From the NCBI GenBank assembly GCA_017628435.1, contig JAGBZE010000065.1, forward strand, positions 1 through 12,693: a stretch of 12,693 bases of DNA. The letters run 5' to 3'. Of this stretch, positions 1 through 5,657 are shown piece after piece. The notes beneath the pieces are model-generated. The model was not told the origin of the DNA and searched no databases. It worked only from the letters and a program-made list of their open reading frames with translations. Position 1 is the first letter of the stretch. Each line of letters begins with the position of its first letter. Source of the DNA: Akkermansia sp. GTDB taxonomy: Bacteria; Verrucomicrobiota; Verrucomicrobiia; Verrucomicrobiales; Akkermansiaceae. Made by a program: the position numbers and the translations under genes.

Positions 1-1464
1 GGCACCCTTGCCGGAAACAGGCTTGCATTCGCAGGCGCCGAACTGCACCTTCACCGTCACCTCACCCAGAGCATCCTGACCGATGGAGGTGGAGCGCACA
101 TTGTAATCCACCAGGGAACCCTTGCTCTTCGTGATGCGGTCGATGGCCTTGAAGCAGGCGTTCACGGGGCCATTGCCGATGGCGCAGTCCATGTAGAGCT
201 TGCCATCCTTCTCCAGCTGCACGGTGGCAGTGGGACGGGCGGCAGAACCGGCCACGAACTGGATGTCCACCATCTTCCAGGTACCGTCGCAGGTGTCGAG
301 CGAGTCGTTCACGAGGGATGCGAGGTCGTCATCGTACACGAACTTCTTGCTGTCGCCCACCTTCTTGAAACGCTCGAACACATGGGTGATCTCAGTATCG
401 GAAAGGTTGTAGCCCAGCTTCTCGAGACGAGCCTTCACAGCAGCGCGGCCGGAGTGCTTGGTGAGCGGAAGTTCAGTCTCGCCCCAGCCCACTTCGGCGG
501 GGTCGATTACCTCGTAAGTCTCACGCTTGGCCAGAATGCCGTGCTGGTGAATACCGGAGCTGTGAGCAAAGGCGTTCTCACCCACAATAGCCTTGGAGCG
601 CTGCACGGAAAGGCCGCTCATGCTGGCCACCACGCGGCTGGTCTTCACGATTTCGCGGGTCTCGAGGTTGTGCGGCTTCTCTCCGGAAGCAAAGCCGAAG
701 GCTTCCGGACGGGTGGAAAGCGCCATGGCCACTTCCTCGATGGCGGCGTTACCGGCGCGCTCGCCGATACCGTTGATGGTGCCTTCCACCTGGCGGGCAC
801 CGGCGGTCACAGCGGCCAGAGAGTTGGCCACGGCCAGGCCGATGTCGTTGTGGCAGTGCACGGAAATGATGGCCTTGTCGATATTCTTCACATTCTTGAC
901 CACATAGTCAATCATGGCGATGTATTCCTGCGGCGTGGTGAAACCCACGGTGTCCGGCAGGTTCACGGTGGTGGCACCGGCCTCGATGACAGCCTCCACC
1001 ACCTGGGCAAGGTAGTCATGCTCGGTGCGGCTGGCGTCTTCGGCAGAGAATTCCACATCATTCACCAGGCTCTTGGCAAGCTTCACACCGGCCACAGCCA
1101 TCTCGATGATTTCCTCCTTGCTCTTCTTGAGCTTGAACTCGCGGTGCAGCGGACTAGTGGCCAGGAAAGTGTGAATACGGCCACGGTCGCCGGCGGGAGC
1201 CACTGCAGAGGCAGCGCGGCGGATGTCATTCTCCACGCAGCGGGCAAGACCAGCAATGCGGCACTTCTTCACCGTGTTGGCAATGGTGAACACGGCCTCG
1301 AAGTCGCCATCAGAGATGCAAGGGAAACCGGCCTCGATGATATCCACGCCTAGTTTCTCGAGCTGACGTGCTACCTCCAGCTTCTGCCGGAGATTCATGG
1401 AAGCTCCCGGGCACTGCTCACCATCGCGAAGCGTGGTGTCGAAGAATAATACTTTGTCGCTCAT
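1..1464 (-). CDS. leuA: 2-isopropylmalate synthase, 3' end cut by window edge
   Basis: Catalyses the first committed step of leucine synthesis in the cytoplasm: acetyl-CoA plus 2-oxoisovalerate gives 2-isopropylmalate. The 488 codons seen begin MSDKVLFFDTTLRDGEQCPG; TTLRDGEQ near residue 10 is the HMGL-like TIM-barrel signature with the metal-binding Asp. Further in are HCHNDIGLA (metal-binding histidines) and NGIGERAGN. The C-terminal part (after about residue 395) has features of the LeuA leucine-binding regulatory domain, including GSAARPTATVQL and GNGPVNA, which favours LeuA over citramalate or homocitrate synthases. The long LeuA form has about 510-520 residues, so perhaps 20-30 residues are missing off the left edge. 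The ATG at 1464 fits the conserved N-terminus. It lies one base after the stop of the upstream gene, with no clear Shine-Dalgarno sequence. A promoter lies inside that upstream gene. The long open frames on the opposite strand here are shadows. Confidence 0.95.
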   Translation of the reverse strand, partial: MSDKVLFFDTTLRDGEQCPGASMNLRQKLEVARQLEKLGVDIIEAGFPCISDGDFEAVFTIANTVKKCRIAGLARCVENDIRRAASAVAPAGDRGRIHTFLATSPLHREFKLKKSKEEIIEMAVAGVKLAKSLVNDVEFSAEDASRTEHDYLAQVVEAVIEAGATTVNLPDTVGFTTPQEYIAMIDYVVKNVKNIDKAIISVHCHNDIGLAVANSLAAVTAGARQVEGTINGIGERAGNAAIEEVAMALSTRPEAFGFASGEKPHNLETREIVKTSRVVASMSGLSVQRSKAIVGENAFAHSSGIHQHGILAKRETYEVIDPAEVGWGETELPLTKHSGRAAVKARLEKLGYNLSDTEITHVFERFKKVGDSKKFVYDDDLASLVNDSLDTCDGTWKMVDIQFVAGSAARPTATVQLEKDGKLYMDCAIGNGPVNACFKAIDRITKSKGSLVDYNVRSTSIGQDALGEVTVKVQFGACECKPVSGKGA

Positions 1465-1465
1465 A

Positions 1466-2485
1466 CTAGACGTTTCTATAGTTGGTTAACGGAAACCCCA
1501 CTATACAGATTCCCCGCACAAAAGCAAGCCGATTATGCGGCATATTTAGAACTTTTCTAATTTTGCCGGTTTTCTGCGGTATTTTCAGGAGGTTTCCTGT
1601 TTCTTCAGGAAGACGGCGCAGGTGGAAAATCGGCACCTGCCACGGAGGGTCGCCGGGATTAACGGTCTCAGTTTTATAATACACCGGCACAAAATGCAGC
1701 ACACCACCAGTCAGGGGCAGCAGGAAGTGCCCCTTGTTCTCCGGAGTCACCGGCAACCAGGTGAGTCCATGCTTCTTCGCTGTCTCGATGGGGCTCTCCT
1801 TATACTTGTTAATGAGCTCATATTGCTCATCCCGGACCAGCACGATGACACCCAGAGCCGGGGAATCCGGGGCAAAGCGAAACGCCACCTGCGAAGCCTG
1901 CCGATCCTCCGGCAAATCCAGCGTAAACTCATCGCGGATATGAGGACCGCAACCACCGTAGACAGAAAATATCAATCTACAAGGGCCATGTCCGAGAATC
2001 GGATCGTAATTGTGCCCGGCCTCGATTTCATTCACCCACAGCGCAAGACCATCCCGACCATCCACATAGCTAGCCGTCATGGCGTAATACAAACGCCGCA
2101 GCGGGGAGATATGCCAGGTGGGATAAATGGACGCGGCATCGCAGCACCAGAGGCGCAAGTGATACTCCGTAGGCGGAGAAAATCCCCGGTAGTACCAGCA
2201 CAGCACCAGAACAGAACCAACCACCAGCACCATTTCCCGCAAGCGGCGACACATCACCAGCCGCAGCAGTATACCCGCCGCCAGCCACAGCAGCAACAGA
2301 CAGAGCGATGTAAGAACAAACCAGCCAGAGGCGGAAAACCAGAATGTAAAATCCGGCACACCACAAGCAATGAACAAGGCATGCAGAGCACTGGTAGCCA
2401 GCAGAAGCAGGAATAAGTACCAGCACACGCGCCCCCAACTCCACCGGCGGCGCGGTTTATCCTGCTTCTGTTCATTGGCTTCCAT
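1466..2485 (-). CDS. Uncharacterised protein with three N-terminal membrane segments
   Basis: I do not recognise this 339-residue protein. It begins MEANEQKQDKPRRRWSW, a charged N-terminus, followed by three hydrophobic segments at about residues 18-42, 50-78 and 84-99. A soluble domain of about 240 residues follows, probably outside the membrane, with several Cys and Trp residues and no motif I can name. The reading frame is open further upstream to a TTG at 2542, but that stretch contains a good promoter (TTGACA at 2519-2524), so the ATG at 2485 is the better start; transcription would begin within a few bases of it. The stop codon is one base from the leuA ATG, allowing translational coupling. 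The last 20 or so codons also hold the leuA promoter. That the frame is a real gene is supported by its length, promoter and membrane-protein composition; function unknown. Confidence 0.7.
   Translation of the reverse strand: MEANEQKQDKPRRRWSWGRVCWYLFLLLLATSALHALFIACGVPDFTFWFSASGWFVLTSLCLLLLWLAAGILLRLVMCRRLREMVLVVGSVLVLCWYYRGFSPPTEYHLRLWCCDAASIYPTWHISPLRRLYYAMTASYVDGRDGLALWVNEIEAGHNYDPILGHGPCRLIFSVYGGCGPHIRDEFTLDLPEDRQASQVAFRFAPDSPALGVIVLVRDEQYELINKYKESPIETAKKHGLTWLPVTPENKGHFLLPLTGGVLHFVPVYYKTETVNPGDPPWQVPIFHLRRLPEETGNLLKIPQKTGKIRKVLNMPHNRLAFVRGICIVGFPLTNYRNV
1500..1527 (-). promoter_or_regulatory. Candidate leuA promoter inside the upstream gene
   Basis: On the minus strand TTGCTT (1522-1527) and TATAGT (1500-1505) are separated by 16 bases, a good sigma70-like pair. 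The start of transcription would fall near 1492, giving a leader of about 28 bases before the leuA ATG at 1464. A second TATAGA at 1475-1480 is only 10 bases from the ATG but has no good -35 partner. The promoter lies in the 3' end of the membrane-protein gene, so leuA may be transcribed both alone and by read-through. Inferred from sequence pattern only. Confidence 0.5.
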
Positions 2486-2494
2486 GCCAGGGGC

Positions 2495-2524
2495 AGGATA
2501 ACAGATTCCAGCCACCAGTGTCAA
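2495..2524 (-). promoter_or_regulatory. Promoter of the membrane-protein gene, leaderless geometry
   Basis: Minus strand: TTGACA (2519-2524), 18-base spacer, TATCCT (2495-2500), then 9 bases to the ATG at 2485. Transcription would start about two bases before the ATG, leaving no room for a ribosome-binding site. The -35 is a perfect consensus match. Confidence 0.55.
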
Positions 2525-2540
2525 GGGATGAATAGGAGTC

Positions 2541-2555
2541 AAGTCTTCGAGACTT
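2541..2555. other. Small perfect hairpin between divergent genes
   Basis: AAGTCT-TCG-AGACTT is a perfect 6-base inverted repeat with a 3-base loop. It lies upstream of both divergent promoters. There is no T-tract, so it is not an obvious terminator; it could be a protein-binding site or chance. Confidence 0.3.
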
Positions 2556-2567
2556 CCGCCTGTAATT

Positions 2568-2596
2568 CGTAAATCGTAAATCCAAAATCGTAAATC
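2568..2596. repeat. Three copies of CGTAAATC
   Basis: CGTAAATC occurs at 2568-2575, 2575-2582 and 2589-2596, the first two overlapping by one base and the third 7 bases after the second. The second and third copies extend to AATCGTAAATCC-like units. The block lies just upstream of the rsmA -35 element. It looks like a short intergenic repeat; role unknown. Confidence 0.5.
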
Positions 2597-2613
2597 CCCA
2601 CTGTTCTATTGGC

Positions 2614-2642
2614 TTGAAAAAGGGCGGGATTTAGGGTACAAT
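2614..2642 (+). promoter_or_regulatory. rsmA promoter, leaderless geometry
   Basis: TTGAAA (2614-2619), 17-base spacer, TACAAT (2637-2642), then 9 bases to the ATG at 2652. Both hexamers differ from consensus by one or two bases and the spacing is ideal. Transcription should begin at about 2649-2651, at or next to the start codon. The ATG at 2641 belongs to the -10 element, so the 4-codon frame from it (overlapping the rsmA ATG as ATGA) would probably not be transcribed. Confidence 0.65.
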
Positions 2643-2651
2643 GCCGCGCAC

Positions 2652-4001
2652 ATGAACGCTACGCAGATTCGACAGGTACTGGAAGAAACCGGGGTGAATC
2701 CCTCCAAATCGCTTGGGCAGAACTTTCTGGTGGACGAAAATATCGCCCGCTGGATTGTGAGCCAGCTGGAGATTGAACCCGGCGACTGCGTAGTAGAGGT
2801 GGGCCCCGGCACGGGCGCGCTCACCGAACACATGGCCCCGCTCTGCCGCAAGCTGATTCTGGTGGAATTCGATGCCCGCCTGGCTGAATACCAGAAAAAG
2901 CGCTGGGCCGATACGCCCCATGTAGAGGTGCACCATGCCGATGGCGCCAGCTGGGATCCGCGACCGCTTTTTGCCGAGCAGCCGGTGAAGTTCATGGGCA
3001 ATCTGCCCTACTCCGCGGGTGGTGCCATCCTGGCGAATTTCCTCACATCGCCCTGTGCAGTCTCGCGTGCCGTGGTGATGCTGCAGAAGGAATTCATCGA
3101 CCGCATTCTGGCCCAGCCGGGCGATGAGGCCTACGGCCTGCTCTCCCTGCGCATCCAGATGGACTGGGTACCGAAAGCGCTGAAAACGGTGCCGCCGGAA
3201 GCCTTTAATCCGCGTCCGAAGATTGATTCCACGGTGATGCTGCTCACGCCGCGCGACCCGAAGAGTCTGCCGCCGTATGACCACCGTTTCATGGATGAGC
3301 TGATGCGCCGCTGCTTTGCCCAGCGCCGCAAGCAGATGCACAAGCAGCTGCCCGATACCCCCGCCTGGAGCGAGGTTTCTGCCCAGCTCGGCATTTCCCC
3401 CACAGCCCGCCCGGAGGAACTGGGGCTGGAGCAATGGGTGCGCCTCACGAATGCCTACGACCCGCATCCGCTGGCCCAAGTGGCGCAGAAGGATGATGAG
3501 CTTTTCGATGTGGTGGACGAGCAGGACCAGGTGCTGCGCCAGGCCACCCGCAAGGAGGTGCATGACCAGGGGCTCATTCACCGCGCTGTGCATGTGCTGG
3601 TGTTCAACAAGAAGCACGACTGCCTGCTGCAGCAGCGTTCTCTGCTGAAGGACCGCCACCCCGGCGTGTGGGATTCCAGCGCTTCCGGGCATCTGGATGC
3701 CGGTGAAGATTACGACTCTGCCGCCCGCCGCGAGCTGGAGGAGGAACTCGGCATCACCGATACGAAAATCATCCGCCTGGGCACCCTGGCCCCCAGCGAG
3801 GAAACCGGCATGGAGCACGTGGCGCTCTACGCCGCGCTGTACAATGGCCGCGTGCATTTCCCCGCAGCGGAAATCAGCGGCATCGTTCCCTTCCCCGCCA
3901 GACTCATCGACCGCTGGCTGGCCGCCCGCCCGCAGGATTTCGCCAATTCCTTTGCCGCCTGCTGGCAGATTGCCCGCACCATGTTAGGCGATGGCAAATA
4001 A
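2652..4001 (+). CDS. rsmA: RsmA (KsgA) rRNA dimethyltransferase fused to a Nudix hydrolase
   Basis: Residues 1-270 are a complete RsmA/KsgA, which dimethylates two adjacent adenines in the helix 45 loop of 16S rRNA using S-adenosylmethionine. Visible motifs are LGQNFL (21-26), the SAM-binding EVGPGTGALT (49-58), the acidic ribose-binding VEFD (71-74), the catalytic NLPY (117-120, the N6-adenine NxPY motif) and FNPRPKIDST (185-194). Residues 280-449 are a Nudix hydrolase with a textbook Nudix box at 346-368: G346, E352, R360, E361, E364, E365, G367. The flanking text (DELFDVVDEQDQVL, then QGLIHRAVHVLVF) resembles the YfcD/isopentenyl-diphosphate-isomerase-like Nudix branch. Ordinary RsmA is about 260-290 residues and ends where the Nudix part starts. 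There is no stop or frameshift between them, so this is one 449-residue fusion. The Nudix substrate cannot be told from sequence. The gene appears monocistronic with its own leaderless promoter. Confidence 0.94.
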   Translation: MNATQIRQVLEETGVNPSKSLGQNFLVDENIARWIVSQLEIEPGDCVVEVGPGTGALTEHMAPLCRKLILVEFDARLAEYQKKRWADTPHVEVHHADGASWDPRPLFAEQPVKFMGNLPYSAGGAILANFLTSPCAVSRAVVMLQKEFIDRILAQPGDEAYGLLSLRIQMDWVPKALKTVPPEAFNPRPKIDSTVMLLTPRDPKSLPPYDHRFMDELMRRCFAQRRKQMHKQLPDTPAWSEVSAQLGISPTARPEELGLEQWVRLTNAYDPHPLAQVAQKDDELFDVVDEQDQVLRQATRKEVHDQGLIHRAVHVLVFNKKHDCLLQQRSLLKDRHPGVWDSSASGHLDAGEDYDSAARRELEEELGITDTKIIRLGTLAPSEETGMEHVALYAALYNGRVHFPAAEISGIVPFPARLIDRWLAARPQDFANSFAACWQIARTMLGDGK

Positions 4002-4057
4002 AGGAACTGCAGATTCCTGCGACTTCGCATTCCATTCGCGTCACCCTATGTTTTTCC

Positions 4058-4086
4058 TTGCAAGTGCGTTGTGCAGTTGTTATACT
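4058..4086 (+). promoter_or_regulatory. Promoter of the lipoprotein gene, leaderless geometry
   Basis: TTGCAA (4058-4063), 17-base spacer, TATACT (4081-4086), then 7 bases to the ATG at 4094. The start of transcription should fall on or next to the ATG. No ribosome-binding site is present. The in-frame TTG at 4058 is the first three bases of the -35 element, not a start codon. Confidence 0.6.
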
Positions 4087-4093
4087 GCACGGC

Positions 4094-4855
4094 ATGGGTA
4101 AATTTTTCTCTTTCCTCCTGCTTGCAGCGTCTGCATTCTTCCTGAACAGCTGCGTGAGTGTGAACACGCACCGCGCCTGTGCCGACCGAGGACAGCAATG
4201 TCAGGCTGTTGTTCTGCCGGATCAGGAAAACCTGGTCATCTATCAGCACAGGGGGAAACTTTATCTGCAAGGTGTGCTCACCAGCGTGCGCCGAGTGGGA
4301 CGTGACAAAATAACAAGCTTTAAGCCCAATGATTTCACCAGCGGCCAGTTTGTGCCTATTAAGGGAGCGCCGCAGTGCTATGTATACCGACAACTGACTG
4401 CTGCTGATGTGGAGGAGAATGACGTGTTCGGGCTGCTTCCAGGCAAATCTGTTCCCGAAGGGGCCAGTCCCATAAAACAGAGAAGGCAGGTTACAGGCTA
4501 TATGATTGATTCACTGAATTGTAACCCTGCCACCACTCAGCTGCAGCATGGCTGGCAGCGCAATTTACCCAGATACGCCCATAAATATTACGGGCGCATG
4601 GTAACCAGCGAGCACCAGCACGTGGGTAGTCACCTGTGCAACACGAAGCGAGGCTTCATCATACCGGTAACTCCGGCGAAAGCCAACAAACACGCCTGGT
4701 ACGCCTACCCGCTGGCTGGTCTTTCCTTTGTCTGCATCGATGTACCGGGCACCTTGGTGGCCAACACGGTTGTACCTCTGGCCTACGGCATCGCTGCTAT
4801 TCCCTGCAGCATATACGAAATAGGCAGGCGCATCCTCGTGAGTCCCTCAAAATAA
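4094..4855 (+). CDS. Predicted lipoprotein of unknown function
   Basis: A 253-residue protein starting MGKFFSFLLLAASAFFLNSC: a short basic N-terminus, a hydrophobic core and a lipobox LNSC with the lipidated Cys at residue 20, so it is probably anchored in a membrane after signal peptidase II cleavage. The C-terminal 50 residues include CIDVPGTLVANTVVPLAYG, which resembles the D-x-P-x-x-L-V-x-x-T motif of small YceK/YidQ-type lipoproteins. That is a weak, remembered likeness. The middle (residues 21-200) is not recognised. The frame is open upstream to a TTG at 4058, but those codons are promoter and would destroy the signal peptide's normal start. It converges with the glycosyltransferase gene, the two stop codons being 4 bases apart, with no hairpin terminator between. 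Confidence 0.78.
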   Translation: MGKFFSFLLLAASAFFLNSCVSVNTHRACADRGQQCQAVVLPDQENLVIYQHRGKLYLQGVLTSVRRVGRDKITSFKPNDFTSGQFVPIKGAPQCYVYRQLTAADVEENDVFGLLPGKSVPEGASPIKQRRQVTGYMIDSLNCNPATTQLQHGWQRNLPRYAHKYYGRMVTSEHQHVGSHLCNTKRGFIIPVTPAKANKHAWYAYPLAGLSFVCIDVPGTLVANTVVPLAYGIAAIPCSIYEIGRRILVSPSK

Positions 4856-4859
4856 TAAA

Positions 4860-5609
4860 TCAGACCTTGCGCGTGAGGCAATACCAGATAAAGCGGGTAT
4901 TGTGCACCAGATAGCGCTTGAACAGGCGGCGCGGTTCCTTGCAGAGACGGTAGAGCCACTCCAGCCCGTGCGAACGCACCCAGGCCGGTGCCTGCTGCAC
5001 CAGGCCCGCATGGAAGTTGAATGCTGCGCCCACACCGAAATACAAGGCCGGGGGTAATTGCTCCTTGTGCTCGAAAAGCCAGCGTTCCTGACGCGGACAT
5101 CCCAGGCCGACCCACACGCAATGCGCCCCGCTCTCACGGATGGCGGCCAGCATGCGCTCGTCCTCACCCTCGGGCCACGGCGGCATGGGCGGGCAGTAAT
5201 GCCCGGCCACCTCGGCACCGGGATAGCGCTTGCCCAGGTTCTCCTTCAGGCGGGCAATGGCTTCCTCGCTGCCGCCCAGCAGAAAATGTTTCAGCCCGGC
5301 AGCGCGCCCCATATCCCACATGGTCTCCATCACATCCGGGCCATACAGGCGGTTGGCAGCCGCTCCCTTGCGGCGCATGAGCCACACGATGGGCATGCCG
5401 TCCGGGCAGATAAAATCAAAGGAGCGAAGCCCTGCCCCATAATCTGCGGCCTCATGCAGCGCACGGGTGAGCACGTGCACATCCGAATGAGCCAGCAGCA
5501 CCGGCCGCTGAATCTCCTGCGCCAGCTGCACCCACGCTGCTCCGGCCTCCGACAGATGGGAAGCCACGTACGGAATACCGAAAACGTCTGTGGTTGAGAG
5601 AGAACTCAT
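4860..5609 (-). CDS. WecG/TagA/CpsF family glycosyltransferase (GT26)
   Basis: A 249-residue GT26-family enzyme. Members transfer a sugar such as N-acetylmannosamine or its acid from a UDP-sugar to an undecaprenyl-linked acceptor at the inner face of the membrane, in the synthesis of surface polysaccharides (enterobacterial common antigen, teichoic acid linkage units). Family marks: CPDGMPIVW with D70 at the expected catalytic position, NRLYGPDVM (86-94), VGLGCPRQERW (167-177), GVGAAFNFHAG (192-202), and the C-terminal HGLEWLYRL plus basic KEPRRLFKRYL (225-234), the part that docks on membrane in TagA. Length is normal. The usual Asp of the F-D-F segment is Asn198 here. The exact sugar and polymer cannot be inferred, as no other polysaccharide gene is nearby. 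It starts at the ATG at 5609, downstream of its own promoter. Confidence 0.9.
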   Translation of the reverse strand: MSSLSTTDVFGIPYVASHLSEAGAAWVQLAQEIQRPVLLAHSDVHVLTRALHEAADYGAGLRSFDFICPDGMPIVWLMRRKGAAANRLYGPDVMETMWDMGRAAGLKHFLLGGSEEAIARLKENLGKRYPGAEVAGHYCPPMPPWPEGEDERMLAAIRESGAHCVWVGLGCPRQERWLFEHKEQLPPALYFGVGAAFNFHAGLVQQAPAWVRSHGLEWLYRLCKEPRRLFKRYLVHNTRFIWYCLTRKV

Positions 5610-5617
5610 GCGCGGTA

Positions 5618-5646
5618 AGGATACATCAGTTTACCCGCAGGGTCAA
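5618..5646 (-). promoter_or_regulatory. Promoter of the glycosyltransferase gene, leaderless geometry
   Basis: Minus strand: TTGACC (5641-5646), 17-base spacer, TATCCT (5618-5623), then 8 bases to the ATG at 5609. The -10 hexamer TATCCT is the same as at the membrane-protein gene (2495-2500). No Shine-Dalgarno sequence is present. Confidence 0.6.
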
Positions 5647-5657
5647 CATCAAAACCA

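Noticed and set aside
382..1353. Long open frame on the plus strand over leuA
   Set aside because: Fully antisense to a gene with clear LeuA motifs; composition (many His and Gly) is typical of a reverse-frame shadow.
2641..2655. Four-codon upstream frame overlapping the rsmA start as ATGA
   Set aside because: Its ATG is part of the -10 hexamer TACAAT, so it would lie before the transcription start.
2631..3857. Long open frame on the minus strand over rsmA
   Set aside because: Antisense to the well-supported RsmA-Nudix gene, with no recognisable domain.
4002..4018. AGGAA/TTCCT inverted repeat after rsmA as a terminator
   Set aside because: Only 5-base arms with a 7-base loop and no T-tract.
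5641..5649. GATGTTGACC at the glycosyltransferase promoter as a third copy of the operator
   Set aside because: Only one arm is present; the position 24 bases on reads TACCGC instead of GTCAAC. It is explained as a -35 element.
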